From: Colwellia sp. PAMC 20917
GTDB taxonomy: Bacteria > Pseudomonadota > Gammaproteobacteria > Enterobacterales > Alteromonadaceae
Assembly (NCBI RefSeq): GCF_001767295.1
Contig: NZ_CP014944.1
Span: forward strand, 496,001 to 560,000
DNA length: 64,000 nucleotides
Direction: 5' to 3'
The notes beneath the pieces are model-generated. The model worked only from the letters and a program-made list of their open reading frames with translations, made no database searches and was not told where the DNA came from. Made by a program: the position numbers and the translations under genes. Position 1 is the stretch's first letter. Each line of letters opens with the position of its first letter. Of the stretch, positions 46,469-57,230 are shown in pieces.

Positions 46469-48319
46469 ATGAAAAATATTCTGCGTATATTACTGCTAAT
46501 ACCTATTTTATTTGCTTGTAGAAATAATGGTGAGGTCACTAAAATCTTCACCGTCGACGATGAAGTGAAAATTGCTCAGGCGGTCGAATTAGTTTTACTC
46601 GCCCCCTCTAATAAGGTGACTAACATTGTTTGGACGCAGACGGCTGGCGAACCCGTGGTGTTTTTAGCCTACACCAGCAAGGTAATCGCTTTCACACCTA
46701 ACACCGCAGGCACATATAGTTTTAATGTTTCATTTACACAAGAAGATGGTAGCAGAGAGTCCCTTAGCCACTCGATTAGTGTAACCAATGAACAAGGAGA
46801 GATATCTGCGCGTCTGGGTCATGCTGCGCTAGAAGGTAGTAAAGTTTCATTGCGTGCTTCGTTAACAAGTAAGCTGTTAAGCGATAGTTTAGTTTGGCAA
46901 CAAACTGCCGGTCCAGAGGTCAATTTTACGGCTGAAAATACCCAGGGTGATTATGCAGTATTCTTTAATGCGCCGGAAGTTACGAGGGATACTGTAGTAG
47001 AATTCACCGTATCCTCAGGAAGCTATTCTGATAAAGTAGCGGTACTTGTTGAAAATGCTGAACCTGTCTCGACATCAGATAATACTGCTTATACTGAGCG
47101 TTTGGCTCGGGTATTCCCCTTTGTTGCAAGCTCGTCTTATGCCGATGTACTCGTCGATTGTGTTTATAGTAATAAAATTAACTTTGCGCGAACATGTGCA
47201 TTTAATACCTTACCATTAATTGCACATGATACGACCACACCAACGGTTGATGACATAATGGACCGAGTGATCGTTTCTCATTATTGGATGGGAGAAAGGT
47301 TTCGAGAATTTCTTGAAAATTACGACCCCTACAATGATTTCAAAAATTTACTAAGAGCAAATACTGCCATTGTCATTTCTTATGACATCAGACCCTCATA
47401 TTACTGGGTGGTTAGTGGCGCTATTCACTTGGATGCTAATTATTTTTGGTTGACCCCTGATGAGCGAGATACCATAAATCAAGCACCTGACTATAGAGCG
47501 TCCTTTGGTGGTGATCTTAATTTTGCCATGCCTTGGCGTTATGTAAAAAATAATAATTACACCACTACTTTTATATCTGAAAATGACAGGGTTACTCGAC
47601 AACCTAGCGATGTTTTATACAGTTTAACGTCTTTGATGTACCACGAACTTGCCCATGCCAACGATATTTTCCCGAGCACTAGTTGGTCAGCTTTAAACCG
47701 AGACCAAACAATATTATCAGCCGCACAACAAATAGCAGATAATAGTGGCTTTAAATCTGATCAACTAAACAACACCCTTCCCTTACTGGGTGAGGAAATG
47801 TACGCCTTAGCTCAGGTACGTTTTCAGGGGGTTGACGCATCAAATACACAAAACGCTTATCAACCCAACGATATTAAAACGTTTTTTAGTGGCGAAGCTG
47901 CGCCTCAGTTTTATAATTACTCAAGTATTCGCGAAGATTACGCTATGCTTTTTGATGGTTTTATGATGAAAACTCGCTTTGATATTAGTCGAGATGTCGC
48001 TATAACTAACGCTCCTAAAATTGCGAATGAAAATTATATCGTTAATTGGGGACAGCGCGGCCGTATTGGCGATGAAAAGATTAAACCTCGGGTATTATAT
48101 GCCGTAAGTCATATATTGCCGGAAGTAAGTGATATTGAAAACTTAGTGAATAATTTACCAAGTCCAATCATGATGAACGCAGGAGAAAGTTGGGCTAACA
48201 ATTTAAATATAAGCCCAATTAATAAAGAACAATCAGGGTTGCAAAACGTTTCTGCTCAACCCAAAGATAGACGCTTTGTTCAGTATGAATTTTATGAAAA
48301 GCCCAGCCCTTTAAAATAA
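46469..48319 (+). CDS. Predicted metalloprotease lipoprotein with Ig/PKD-like repeats
   Basis: 616 aa. Lipoprotein signal peptide with Cys17 in LFACRN. Two PKD/Ig-like modules follow (about 25-105 and 110-195), each with a WxQTAGxxVxF core. The C-terminal part (about 210-616) is of unknown family and holds a zinc-protease-like HELAH at 392-396 (SLMYHELAHANDIFP). Candidate third ligands are E442 (GEEMYAL) or E489 (REDYAMLF). It should sit on the cell envelope, probably degrading or processing proteins. The 3' end overlaps hda by 9 bp (convergent). Confidence 0.7.
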   Translation: MKNILRILLLIPILFACRNNGEVTKIFTVDDEVKIAQAVELVLLAPSNKVTNIVWTQTAGEPVVFLAYTSKVIAFTPNTAGTYSFNVSFTQEDGSRESLSHSISVTNEQGEISARLGHAALEGSKVSLRASLTSKLLSDSLVWQQTAGPEVNFTAENTQGDYAVFFNAPEVTRDTVVEFTVSSGSYSDKVAVLVENAEPVSTSDNTAYTERLARVFPFVASSSYADVLVDCVYSNKINFARTCAFNTLPLIAHDTTTPTVDDIMDRVIVSHYWMGERFREFLENYDPYNDFKNLLRANTAIVISYDIRPSYYWVVSGAIHLDANYFWLTPDERDTINQAPDYRASFGGDLNFAMPWRYVKNNNYTTTFISENDRVTRQPSDVLYSLTSLMYHELAHANDIFPSTSWSALNRDQTILSAAQQIADNSGFKSDQLNNTLPLLGEEMYALAQVRFQGVDASNTQNAYQPNDIKTFFSGEAAPQFYNYSSIREDYAMLFDGFMMKTRFDISRDVAITNAPKIANENYIVNWGQRGRIGDEKIKPRVLYAVSHILPEVSDIENLVNNLPSPIMMNAGESWANNLNISPINKEQSGLQNVSAQPKDRRFVQYEFYEKPSPLK

Positions 48320-49027
48320 AATAGCTTTAATAAATGGGATGGTGATTTTGCGTTGTTCTCTTATTGATGCTTCGTCAAGCTCGGCTAAAGCTAAGATCAA
48401 GTGACTCATTTCACGTGATAAGTGACTCAGTAAATATTTAGCCACTTCATCACTTAATAATAAACCTCGTTGTTGCGCTCTAAATTTTAACGCAATTAAC
48501 TTTTCTTCATCATCTAGGGGTTTGATTTGCTCTGTCATTCCCCAAGATAATCGAGAAACTAAATCGGCTAGGCCAAGTTTCAGTTGTGAAACACTTTGAT
48601 CTCCAGTAATAATCAAGCGTTTATTATGCTCAATAACACGGTTAAATAAATCAAAGACCGCTTGTTGCCAAAGCTTGTCTCCAGCAATTAATTGCACATC
48701 ATCTAAGCAAATCAAATCAATATTTTCTAAACCATCAAGTACTTCAACCGACAATTGTTTTAATTCAGAAAAAGATAAACAAACGGATGATAGACCTAAT
48801 TTCTCAGCAAAAGTACAACTGGCATGAAGCAAATGTGATTTACCAACACCTGACAAGCCGAATAAGTAAAAACTATTGACGTGCGCAGACTCTACCAAAT
48901 GTTGACTGGCTTTAATAAACGACTTTAACTGCTCAGTTGCCGAATAATTAGCAATACTTTGGAAACTTGAAAACGTTTCATCATCGGGTAATTGAACTGA
49001 CAAGGTTAATTGAGAAGTGACTTTCAC
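48311..49027 (-). CDS. hda: DnaA inactivator Hda
   Basis: 238 aa from a GTG in the overlap TAGTG with the preceding gene; a TTG four codons earlier is possible. AAA+ domain homologous to DnaA domain III: Walker A FGLSGVGKSHLL, Walker B LICLDDVQLIAGD, sensor and arginine-finger region ADLVSRLSWGM. The N-terminal QLTLSVQLPDDETF includes the clamp-binding QLxL type motif. Hda with the sliding clamp hydrolyses DnaA-ATP and prevents re-initiation. Confidence 0.95.
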   Translation of the reverse strand: MKVTSQLTLSVQLPDDETFSSFQSIANYSATEQLKSFIKASQHLVESAHVNSFYLFGLSGVGKSHLLHASCTFAEKLGLSSVCLSFSELKQLSVEVLDGLENIDLICLDDVQLIAGDKLWQQAVFDLFNRVIEHNKRLIITGDQSVSQLKLGLADLVSRLSWGMTEQIKPLDDEEKLIALKFRAQQRGLLLSDEVAKYLLSHLSREMSHLILALAELDEASIREQRKITIPFIKAILF

Positions 49028-50199
49028 TAGGGTTTCCAATAAAAAACAGGGACAGCACCGACCACTTTTTCGGCAAGTGGGTCAACAAAAAGGTCTAATT
49101 GCTTATTCAGCTTTAATGAAGCGAGAAAGGCTTGTCCTGAACTCTTTAAAACCAATTCAAAACGGCGATTCTCCCCCGAAGCGCTGAGTAATTTCACCGA
49201 TTTAACTGATGATAATTGTTCAAGAAATCGCTCTAATTCAATAAAGCTTTTTAGTGATGATATATTGGCAACATCAATAATATAATTATTATCAATATCA
49301 CTATTTAAAGCATATTTTTGATAAATTATATCACTAATAAGAGAAAGCGCAGTTTTTAATAACTGGTCAGGAGCGTCACCGTAGCTGATTTCACCAAAGA
49401 TTTGTCCGGTGATTGTATCACGATTGTAGCCTTGGGCATCGGCGATAAAACTCCAGTCTAGTGCGTATTGTTGGCGTTCTTTTTGGCATAAAAAGCAATC
49501 ATCAACCTGTTCATCACTTTCTTGTTGAGGTAATAAACTACTGTTTGATAAACGAATTATTATAATAGATTCTGGGTTGTAGCGCAGTGATGCCATTTGT
49601 ACTTGTTTGGCAAAGCGTCCCCAAACATCAAAAGTAGAGATGGTATTTACATCGGTTAAGTCCATTAACGGCATTAAAATAGGTAAGCCCCTTAACGCTG
49701 AAAATTGTTCGACACTATTAGGTAAATTGTAACTCTCTTGTGGTGTTGCATTATTGGAAAAAGACGAGTGGCTTGCATTAGAAATAGTCGTGCGGCGTAA
49801 ACCATTCTCTTCAACGAGCCACAATAAAATTTGTGGTCGTAAACTTCCCCAAATAGGGGCGTTGGCATCTTCAAACAACTGATTAATTTTGCTTTCGTCA
49901 AAAGTAACTAAAAGTTCAGTCTGCTCTGCATTACGTTGATAACGGTATTTTACAACATAGCCACTGACATTTCTAAGGCCACTTTTGATGGTCGAGTTGG
50001 ACAACAGCGCTTGTTGTCCCCCCACTTTTAACACGACCGCGCTCATTGCTTGTTGCAAGGCGAGTTTTCGCTCTGAGTCGGTTTGTGAGTTAACGATAAC
50101 CTTTGCGTTGTATAAGTTTTTAACTTCAACAGCCAAAGCGGTTATTGAAGCAAAGAAATGACTTAAAACAACAACTAATACAATAAGATATCTAAGCAT
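49027..50199 (-). CDS. Secreted DUF2066 protein
   Basis: 390 aa with N-terminal signal peptide (YLIVLVVVLSHFFASITALA). The start of the mature part (VNSQTDSERKLALQQAMSAVVLKVGGQQALL) is characteristic of DUF2066 proteins, which precede hda in many marine gammaproteobacteria. Periplasmic, function unknown. Its stop overlaps the hda start, indicating co-translation. Confidence 0.85.
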   Translation of the reverse strand: MLRYLIVLVVVLSHFFASITALAVEVKNLYNAKVIVNSQTDSERKLALQQAMSAVVLKVGGQQALLSNSTIKSGLRNVSGYVVKYRYQRNAEQTELLVTFDESKINQLFEDANAPIWGSLRPQILLWLVEENGLRRTTISNASHSSFSNNATPQESYNLPNSVEQFSALRGLPILMPLMDLTDVNTISTFDVWGRFAKQVQMASLRYNPESIIIIRLSNSSLLPQQESDEQVDDCFLCQKERQQYALDWSFIADAQGYNRDTITGQIFGEISYGDAPDQLLKTALSLISDIIYQKYALNSDIDNNYIIDVANISSLKSFIELERFLEQLSSVKSVKLLSASGENRRFELVLKSSGQAFLASLKLNKQLDLFVDPLAEKVVGAVPVFYWKP

Positions 50200-50288
50200 A
50201 TTTTTTAAGTTGATTATTTTTATGTATAAGATCTTATCATAGTGTTAATCATTTTAAACACTAATAAAAAATAATTTATTATAAAGAT

Positions 50289-50316
50289 TTTCACCACGCC
50301 GTTGCGCTGGTAGAAT
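50289..50316 (+). promoter_or_regulatory. Candidate sigma-70 promoter for purM
   Basis: TTTCAC, 16 bp, TAGAAT: four of six and five of six matches to the consensus hexamers. It ends 42 bp before the purM start. No clear PurR operator was recognised. Confidence 0.5.
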
Positions 50317-50358
50317 GCGCCATTAAAGTTCTTATGCTAATTAATTGAGGTTTCCCCC

Positions 50359-51405
50359 GTGAGCGAACAAAAACAGTCTCTAAGCTATAAAGATGCTGGC
50401 GTTGATATAGATGCAGGTAACGCCCTAGTAGAAAACATTAAAGGTGCAGTAAAACGTACAACTCGTCCTGAAGTGATGAGTGGCTTAGGTGGTTTTGGCT
50501 CAGTATGCCAATTACCAACCGGTTATAAAGAACCTGTAATGGTTGCGGGAACAGATGGCGTAGGTACAAAACTACGCTTAGCAATTGATTTAAACAAGCA
50601 CGATACCGTGGGTATTGATTTAGTAGCTATGTGTGTCAATGATTTAATCGTTCAGGGCGCTGAACCTTTGTTCTTTTTGGATTATTACGCGACAGACAAA
50701 CTTGATGTAGATGTTGCTTCGGCAGTTGTTGCTGGTATTGCTGATGGTTGTGTATTGTCAAACTGTGCTTTAGTTGGCGGTGAAACCGCTGAAATGCCAG
50801 GTATGTATCATAAGGGTGATTACGACATCGCTGGTTTTTGTGTCGGTATCGCTGAAAAATCACGTTTGATTGACGGTACAAAAGTAGCATCAGGCGACCA
50901 ATTAATTGCTTTAGCTTCTTCTGGCGCGCATTCAAACGGCTTTTCATTAATTCGTAAAGTATTAGAAGTTAATAAGACTGATACCAACGAATTATTAAAT
51001 GGTAAGTCAATCGGTGATCATTTAATTGAGCCAACTAAAATTTATGTTAAATCTGTTTTAGAATTACATAAGCAAGTTGACATCCATGCCTTATCACATA
51101 TCACAGGTGGTGGTTTTTGGGAAAATATTCCTCGTGTATTACCCGAAAGTGCTCAAGCCATTATTGACGGTAACAGCTGGGAGTGGCCAGCGATCTTTAA
51201 CTGGTTGCAAGATAATGGCAACATTACTACCCACGAAATGTACCGTACCTTCAACTGTGGTGTTGGGATGATCATTGTTGTACCTGCTGCTGACCTAGCA
51301 AAAAGTATTGAAATTTTATCGGCTCACGGTGAGAATGCATGGCACATTGGTGAAATCGCTGATATGCAAGCAGGCGCTGAACAAGTTGTGATTAATAAAG
51401 GTTAA
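50359..51405 (+). CDS. purM: Phosphoribosylformylglycinamidine cyclo-ligase
   Basis: 348 aa, GTG start after TTGAGG. AIR-synthetase motifs: [55 protein letters not shown] and THITGGG-like [13 protein letters not shown]. It closes the imidazole ring in purine synthesis. purN follows after 4 bp, the usual pair. Confidence 0.98.
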   Translation: MSEQKQSLSYKDAGVDIDAGNALVENIKGAVKRTTRPEVMSGLGGFGSVCQLPTGYKEPVMVAGTDGVGTKLRLAIDLNKHDTVGIDLVAMCVNDLIVQGAEPLFFLDYYATDKLDVDVASAVVAGIADGCVLSNCALVGGETAEMPGMYHKGDYDIAGFCVGIAEKSRLIDGTKVASGDQLIALASSGAHSNGFSLIRKVLEVNKTDTNELLNGKSIGDHLIEPTKIYVKSVLELHKQVDIHALSHITGGGFWENIPRVLPESAQAIIDGNSWEWPAIFNWLQDNGNITTHEMYRTFNCGVGMIIVVPAADLAKSIEILSAHGENAWHIGEIADMQAGAEQVVINKG

Positions 51406-51409
51406 TTCT

Positions 51410-52081
51410 ATGCCATCAAGTAACATGCAAGACAATAATTTAACCAGCAATATTGTTGTGCTAATCTCTGGTGGCGGCACTAATTTACAGGCGATAATAG
51501 ACGCCTGTAAAGCTGCAGATTATCCAGGAAAAGTGGTTGGGGTTATTTCAAATAAAGCCGATGTATTTGGCTTAACTCGCGCTAAAAACGCTGGCATAGC
51601 CCATTGCGTTCTTTCTCATAAAGACTTTAGCAGTAGAGAAATTTACGACCAAGCGCTGATCAAGAAAATTGATTTATACCAAGCTGATGTTGTTGTTCTG
51701 GCTGGTTTTATGAGAATATTAACACCTGAGTTTGTGCAACACTACCAAGGTAAGTTAATCAATATTCATCCCTCTTTATTACCTAAGTATCAAGGTCTCC
51801 ATACCCATCAACGGGCGATTGATGCCGGTGACACTGACCATGGTGTTAGTGTACATTATGTTACAGAAGAACTTGATGGTGGCCCAGTGATATTACAAGC
51901 GAAAGTACCTATTTTTGCCGGTGATACCGCTGAAGAACTTGCGCTTAGAGTTCACGAACAGGAACATAGAATTTACCCCTTAGTGGTAAAATGGTGTTGT
52001 AATCAGCGCATTTCTATGCACAATGATACAGTACTTTTTGAAGGTAAAGCGCTCCCTGCTTCTGGCTATGCGAGTGAATAA
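51410..52081 (+). CDS. purN: Phosphoribosylglycinamide formyltransferase
   Basis: 223 aa. VLISGGGTNLQAIIDAC at the N-terminus, LAGFMRILTPEFV, INIHPSLLPKYQG (catalytic Asn-His pair) and HGVSVHYVTEELDGGPVI with the catalytic Asp further upstream in GDTDHG. Transfers a formyl group from 10-formyl-THF to GAR. The N-terminal 10 residues extend beyond E. coli PurN. Confidence 0.97.
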   Translation: MPSSNMQDNNLTSNIVVLISGGGTNLQAIIDACKAADYPGKVVGVISNKADVFGLTRAKNAGIAHCVLSHKDFSSREIYDQALIKKIDLYQADVVVLAGFMRILTPEFVQHYQGKLINIHPSLLPKYQGLHTHQRAIDAGDTDHGVSVHYVTEELDGGPVILQAKVPIFAGDTAEELALRVHEQEHRIYPLVVKWCCNQRISMHNDTVLFEGKALPASGYASE

Positions 52082-52108
52082 ATAAAATATTAAATGATAG
52101 GTAATTAA

Positions 52109-52849
52109 ATGCTGAATAAATTATGTTGTATTGCTCTAGTATTAGCCTCACAGAGTAGTTTAGTTTTCGCCAATGAAGCAAAGACCGCTCAAGCAGAGCA
52201 ACATGTTATTCAGCCTTTTACTGCTAAATATAATTTGATACGTTCTGCTGATATTTTAGGTAGTGCGACAAGAACGTTAGAATACTTAACACCTGAACAA
52301 GCTAAATATAGTTATAAAACAGATATTGAATGGTTAATATTTTCAGATAACCGTCAAGAAGTATCGCTCGTAAAACTCGATCACCATAAGGTGACACCTC
52401 AGCAATATAATTTTCAACGAGACGGCACCGGACCTGATAAAGAATATGCTTGGCAGTTCAATATTGAGAATAATATTGCGAAAAACCTCAAAGACAATTC
52501 AGAGCTTAATATTGATTTTCCTGTCAATATTCAAGACTCACTCAGCTATCACTTGCAGAATCGTTTAAATTTAATTAAAAATCCAGAGCAAAAACTTTTT
52601 GTGTATCCGGTGATGAATCATTCGGGTAAAATTAAAAATTATGTTTACCAGTATGATGGTCAAGATGAATTAATGCTGCCTTTTGGTATGATAAAAGCGG
52701 TTAGATTAAAAAGAGAAGTCATTGAAAAGAAAAAAATCACCTACGCTTGGTTCGCCCCAGAGTTAAATTACTTGCTGGTTAAAATACAACAAATAAAATC
52801 TGACGTTGAACAGTTTGATGCACAATTGACTTCACTTGAAGAACATTAA
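52109..52849 (+). CDS. Periplasmic DUF3108 protein
   Basis: 246 aa with a signal peptide ending near VFA-NE. Mature region has the DUF3108 pattern FTAKYNLIRSADILGSATRTLEY and ends with YAWFAPELNYLLVKIQQ. The family is associated with purN in Vibrio/Shewanella genomes; function unknown. Convergent with yafJ, overlapping it by 4 bp. Confidence 0.85.
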   Translation: MLNKLCCIALVLASQSSLVFANEAKTAQAEQHVIQPFTAKYNLIRSADILGSATRTLEYLTPEQAKYSYKTDIEWLIFSDNRQEVSLVKLDHHKVTPQQYNFQRDGTGPDKEYAWQFNIENNIAKNLKDNSELNIDFPVNIQDSLSYHLQNRLNLIKNPEQKLFVYPVMNHSGKIKNYVYQYDGQDELMLPFGMIKAVRLKREVIEKKKITYAWFAPELNYLLVKIQQIKSDVEQFDAQLTSLEEH

Positions 52850-53646
52850 TGTTCAATCTTCAACACTTCTTGCCCTGAAGCAATAGACTCACCCAGACAA
52901 AATAAGTGCCACTGCCCTTTGGTCATTTTGTGCCAAGTTTCATTATCCGTTAATGGCTGAGTGGCAATAACCGTAACTACATCATTTTCTGTGGTTTCTT
53001 CGGTGAAATTAATAACTACCTCAGCATCAATCAAACTGGCTTTACCAAATGGCGCCCTGCGTGTTATCCAGTGTAGGTTATTTGCACAATAAGCAAATAA
53101 ATACTGGCCATTGGTGATATTGACATTAAAAACACCCAACGCATTTATTTTGACACTCAACTCGGCGATAAATTTAAACAGCACCGTTGCTGCTGGTTCT
53201 TTATCCGCATACTTAAAATGAAGTTGGTCTAAGATCCAACAGAATGCGTGTTCGCTGTCGGTAGCCCCAACAGGAATGTGTAATTTAACAGGCAGTTCAA
53301 CCTGGACATTCTTCAATTGTCCATTATGTGCATAAGTCCAATTTCTTCCCCACATTTGACGGGTAAAAGGATGAGTATTCTCCAAAGAAATACCGCCAGA
53401 GTTTGCTTGTCGAATATGACAAATAACCGCTTCACTTTTTATCGGATAATTGGTGACTAACTCGGCAATCGGTGATTGTGAACTTGGTAAAGGGTCTTTA
53501 AAACTTCGACAGCCTTTACCCTCATAAAAAGTAATGCCCCAACCATCCTTATGCGGCCCAGTATTTCCACCACGCTGCATTAAACCACTAAAGCTAAAGC
53601 AAATGTCAGTGGGGACGTTCGCACTCATTGCCAGTAATTCACACAT
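52846..53646 (-). CDS. yafJ: Class II glutamine amidotransferase YafJ
   Basis: 266 aa. Cys2 is the N-terminal nucleophile (MCELLAMSAN), with RGGNTGPHKDGWG, HIRQANSGG and NWTYAHNGQL of the Ntn-hydrolase GATase fold. Stand-alone proteins of this type (YafJ; related to the EgtC/DUG3 type) lack a synthase domain. Substrate unknown. Confidence 0.92.
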   Translation of the reverse strand: MCELLAMSANVPTDICFSFSGLMQRGGNTGPHKDGWGITFYEGKGCRSFKDPLPSSQSPIAELVTNYPIKSEAVICHIRQANSGGISLENTHPFTRQMWGRNWTYAHNGQLKNVQVELPVKLHIPVGATDSEHAFCWILDQLHFKYADKEPAATVLFKFIAELSVKINALGVFNVNITNGQYLFAYCANNLHWITRRAPFGKASLIDAEVVINFTEETTENDVVTVIATQPLTDNETWHKMTKGQWHLFCLGESIASGQEVLKIEH

Positions 53647-53745
53647 AAATTAATTTCCGAATAGATAATTAACGTTATTATCCTATAAATAAGGTTACAA
53701 CGATAAATATATTTGTAATTTATTGTACATAGATTTAAGCTAAAT

Positions 53746-53762
53746 ACATGGTCAGACCTCTT
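53746..53762 (+). promoter_or_regulatory. FadR-type operator upstream of fadE
   Basis: ACATGGTCAGACCTCTT keeps the FadR core TGGTCnGACC. It ends 42 bp before the fadE start codon. GntR-family FadR represses beta-oxidation genes until acyl-CoA is present. fadR itself is not in the window. Confidence 0.75.
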
Positions 53763-53803
53763 TATTTTTATCTTTAGGTTTTTATTTTTTAAAAGGAAAA
53801 TTA

Positions 53804-56233
53804 ATGGAACAATTTACATGGTTCATTTATGCCGTTATTTTAACCGGCTTCATGGCATACACCCGTGCTGCGCTCTCAACTTTCACCTTAAGTTTTGCCG
53901 CGTTAATGGCGGTAGGTACTATCTTTGATGCACTGTCATTTTTCAGTTGGATAATATTTGCAATCATTGCATTGCCCTTGAATATATCTGACTTTAGAAA
54001 GCAGTATATTACTCACCCTTTACTAAAAATGTTCAGATCTATCATGCCGCAAATGTCGAGAACTGAGCAAGAGGCTATCGACGCTGGTACGACATGGTTT
54101 GAAGCAGAGCTATTTCGTGGTAACCCTGATTGGAAAAAACTACATAACTATGAAACACCCCGCTTAAGCGTTGAAGAGCAAAGTTTTTTAAATGGTCCCG
54201 TAGAAGAAGTTTGTAAGATGACCGATGATTGGCAAACGACTCATGTCGATGCTGATTTATCACCAGAAGTTTGGCAGTTTTTGAAAGATAATAAATTCTT
54301 TGCAATGATTATCAAAAAGAAATATGGCGGCTTAGAGTTTTGTGCCTATGCACAGTCACGAGTTTTACAAAAATTATCAGGGGTGAGTGCCGTACTAGCA
54401 AGCACCGTTGGAGTTCCTAATTCTTTAGGCCCAGGTGAATTATTACAACTTTACGGCACAAAAGAGCAGCAAGACCATTACCTTCCTCGTTTAGCGGTTG
54501 GTGATGAAATTCCCTGCTTTGCGTTGACTAGTCCGGAAGCCGGTTCAGATGCTGGTGCGATCCCCGATGAAGGCATTATTTGTCACGGTGAGTTTGAAGG
54601 TAAAGAAGTGCTTGGTATGAGATTAACTTGGGACAAACGTTACATTACGCTAGCGCCCATTGCCACAGTACTAGGTTTGGCTTTTAAACTAAAAGACCCT
54701 GACCATTTACTGGGTGAAACGGTTGATTTAGGCATTACCTGTGCATTGATCCCTACAGACTTAGAGGGTGTTATCACTGGCCGTCGTCATTTCCCACTTA
54801 ATGTTCCTTTTCAAAATGGTCCAACACAAGGTAATGGTGTCTTTGTGCCGCTTGACTATATTATTGGTGGCGCAGAAATGGCAGGTCAAGGCTGGCGCAT
54901 GCTTATGGAGTGTTTGTCTGTTGGCCGTGCGATCACACTTCCTTCTAATAGTGCTGGTGGTATAAAGTCACTTGCACTTGCTACAGGTGCTTACAGTAGA
55001 ATTCGTCGTCAGTTCAAGATCCCTATCGGTAAAATGGAAGGTATTGAAGAACCCCTCGCTCGCATTGGTGGCAATGCTTATTTAATGGATGCGGTAACTA
55101 CCATGTCTACAGGTGCTATCGATTTAGGTGAGAAACCTTCGGTAATTTCAGCCATTATAAAATATCATTTAACTGAAAAGATGCGTATTTGTGTTAACGA
55201 TGCAATGGACATTCACGGCGGTAAAGGTATTTGTATGGGCGAAGGTAACTACCTTGCTCGTGCCTATCAAGGTGCTCCGATTGCAATAACCGTTGAAGGC
55301 GCAAATATTCTGACACGTAGTTTAATTATTTACGGACAGGGAGCTATTCGTTGTCATCCTTACGTTTTAGCGGAGTTAGCCGCAGCAAACCAAACTGATG
55401 ATGTTATTGCATTAAAAGAATTCGATCACGCCTTGTTTGGCCATATTGGCTTTGCCATTAGCAATGTTGTCCGCAGCCTTTGGTTTTCATTAACGGGCGC
55501 TAGAATTTTAAAGGCACCTTTTCGAGACGAAACCTCTCGTTACTATCAGTTGCTCACTCGCTTTAGTAGTAACTTAGCTATGCTATCAGACATATCGATG
55601 CTGACACTGGGTGGCGATTTGAAGCGCAAAGAGAGAATTTCGGCGCGTTTAGGTGATGTACTTAGCCATTTGTATTTGTCTTCGGCAACCTTAAAGCGTT
55701 TTAACGACGAAGGTCGTCAGCAAGATGACCTACCGCTTGTACAATGGGCACTTGAAGATAGCTTGTATGAAACACAGCAAGCTATTGACGCGTTGATCAG
55801 TAACTTTCCTAATAAGATAGTGGCACTGTTCCTAAGAGCTATGATCTTTCCAGTGGGCAAATGGTTGAAAAAACCTTCTGATATTACCGACCATAAAGTT
55901 GCACAGATATTACAAACACCTGGTAAAGCTCGAGAACGCTTAGGACAAGGTCAATATTTAAGCCGAGATCCAGAAAATGTTTTAGGTCAACTTGAGCAAA
56001 CGTTAGATGACATTATTGCTTGTGAACCAATATTTAAGAAGATTTGTCAGGCTATTGGTGAAGATCTGCCTTTTTATGCCCTCGATGAAGTTGCTAAAAA
56101 AGGCTTAGCCGTTAATGTTATTAACGCTGTAGAAGCCGAGTTGTTATGCAAGGCTGAATTGGGCAGAAAAGCCGCTATCAATGTAGATGACTTTGACTCT
56201 GACGAATTAAGAGCACAGTCCGCTAGTCATTAA
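53804..56233 (+). CDS. fadE: Acyl-CoA dehydrogenase FadE
   Basis: 809 aa, near the 814 aa of E. coli FadE. Two hydrophobic N-terminal segments anchor it in the membrane; acyl-CoA dehydrogenase core follows, with [33 protein letters not shown] and [15 protein letters not shown]; a C-terminal extension of about 200 residues is typical of FadE. It catalyses the first oxidation step of fatty acyl-CoA. AAGGAA ribosome site; FadR-type operator upstream; terminator downstream. Confidence 0.97.
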   Translation: MEQFTWFIYAVILTGFMAYTRAALSTFTLSFAALMAVGTIFDALSFFSWIIFAIIALPLNISDFRKQYITHPLLKMFRSIMPQMSRTEQEAIDAGTTWFEAELFRGNPDWKKLHNYETPRLSVEEQSFLNGPVEEVCKMTDDWQTTHVDADLSPEVWQFLKDNKFFAMIIKKKYGGLEFCAYAQSRVLQKLSGVSAVLASTVGVPNSLGPGELLQLYGTKEQQDHYLPRLAVGDEIPCFALTSPEAGSDAGAIPDEGIICHGEFEGKEVLGMRLTWDKRYITLAPIATVLGLAFKLKDPDHLLGETVDLGITCALIPTDLEGVITGRRHFPLNVPFQNGPTQGNGVFVPLDYIIGGAEMAGQGWRMLMECLSVGRAITLPSNSAGGIKSLALATGAYSRIRRQFKIPIGKMEGIEEPLARIGGNAYLMDAVTTMSTGAIDLGEKPSVISAIIKYHLTEKMRICVNDAMDIHGGKGICMGEGNYLARAYQGAPIAITVEGANILTRSLIIYGQGAIRCHPYVLAELAAANQTDDVIALKEFDHALFGHIGFAISNVVRSLWFSLTGARILKAPFRDETSRYYQLLTRFSSNLAMLSDISMLTLGGDLKRKERISARLGDVLSHLYLSSATLKRFNDEGRQQDDLPLVQWALEDSLYETQQAIDALISNFPNKIVALFLRAMIFPVGKWLKKPSDITDHKVAQILQTPGKARERLGQGQYLSRDPENVLGQLEQTLDDIIACEPIFKKICQAIGEDLPFYALDEVAKKGLAVNVINAVEAELLCKAELGRKAAINVDDFDSDELRAQSASH

Positions 56234-56306
56234 TTTATCAACACGCCATAGAAATCGCCTACAAGGATGTAGGTTTCAATGTGTTTAAAACCGTATTATC
56301 ATCATA

Positions 56307-56343
56307 AATGAGCCCAGCAACCGTGTTGGACTCATTTTTTTTT
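56307..56343 (+). terminator. Intrinsic terminator of fadE
   Basis: ATGAGCCCAGCA pairs with TGTTGGACTCAT (two mismatches, 4-nt loop) and is followed at once by eight T. It lies 75 bp after the fadE stop. Confidence 0.9.
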
Positions 56344-56448
56344 CGTTAATGTCTTCACAAACTTTATAATTCTAGCGCTCACCTATTACTTTTTGTAACA
56401 AAAAATGCTGAAAATTTTCCTGCCTAGATTGAAATACCATTAAAAATA

Positions 56449-56467
56449 AGTTAACTTTATGTTAACT
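56449..56467 (+). promoter_or_regulatory. Inverted repeat over the TetR-gene start
   Basis: AGTTAAC-TTTAT-GTTAACT is a perfect 7-bp inverted repeat that includes the ATG at 56459. The position is what an autorepressor operator would have. If so, the true start may be the later in-frame ATG at 56489. Confidence 0.5.
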
Positions 56468-57172
56468 AAAATTATACGACAAAATAATATGTTTTCGACT
56501 AAGGAAAGCCCCACTGTAAAAAGACGGAGCAAAGGTGAACAAACACGTTTACTGATATTACAATCAGCCATTGAAGTATTAGCAAAAAATGGAATAAAAG
56601 GCACGACTCATCGAGCCATCGCTAGTCATGCTAATATTCAACTCTCTCTTACCACCTATTATTTTAAAGATATACAAGAGTTAGTTCATCAAGCATTTAC
56701 CTTGTGTTCTTCACAAATCACCACAAAAACAAGCTTAGCTTGGCAGCCTGCCGTTGAACTACTCGCCAATGTAAATAAAACAAGTTTACGTAAAATAAGT
56801 GAAAAAGAAAATTTACGTAATAAACTTGCCATAATGGCGACCCAATACTTAGTAAAAAGAATAATAGACTCACCCGTAGAGCTCGCTGTTCAACAATTAC
56901 TCTTTACCGAAGTACGCGTAAACCGTAAATTAGCCCCTTTAGCTGAGATACACCGTGCGGCCTCGTTAAAACCCATTATTAAGTTATGCGAATTTTTTAA
57001 TGCTCATGACCCACATATCGATGCTGATATTATTGCGACGGTCTTTACACAAATAGAATACCGCAATATCAATGTGCCTGTTGAGCAATTAGATACCGAT
57101 AACATTCAAGCCATCGTTAGCCGAGTCATTGGTTATGCGATGAACTTAAAAAGTTTAGCACTTACCTCTTAA
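56459..57172 (+). CDS. TetR-family transcriptional regulator
   Basis: 237 aa. HTH at about 25-70: KGEQTRLLILQSAIEVLAKNG then GTTHRAIASHANIQLSLTTYYFKDI, the standard TetR DNA-binding helices. The C-terminal ligand-binding region is unspecific. The ATG at 56459 lies within a palindrome; the ATG at 56489 is an alternative. It lies between fadE and the aldehyde dehydrogenase, which it may control. Confidence 0.87.
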   Translation: MLTKIIRQNNMFSTKESPTVKRRSKGEQTRLLILQSAIEVLAKNGIKGTTHRAIASHANIQLSLTTYYFKDIQELVHQAFTLCSSQITTKTSLAWQPAVELLANVNKTSLRKISEKENLRNKLAIMATQYLVKRIIDSPVELAVQQLLFTEVRVNRKLAPLAEIHRAASLKPIIKLCEFFNAHDPHIDADIIATVFTQIEYRNINVPVEQLDTDNIQAIVSRVIGYAMNLKSLALTS

Positions 57173-57230
57173 CAGATAATTATCTGATTGTTTTGTAGAT
57201 GAGCTGTAAATGTTGTAAATTTGTTTCTAT

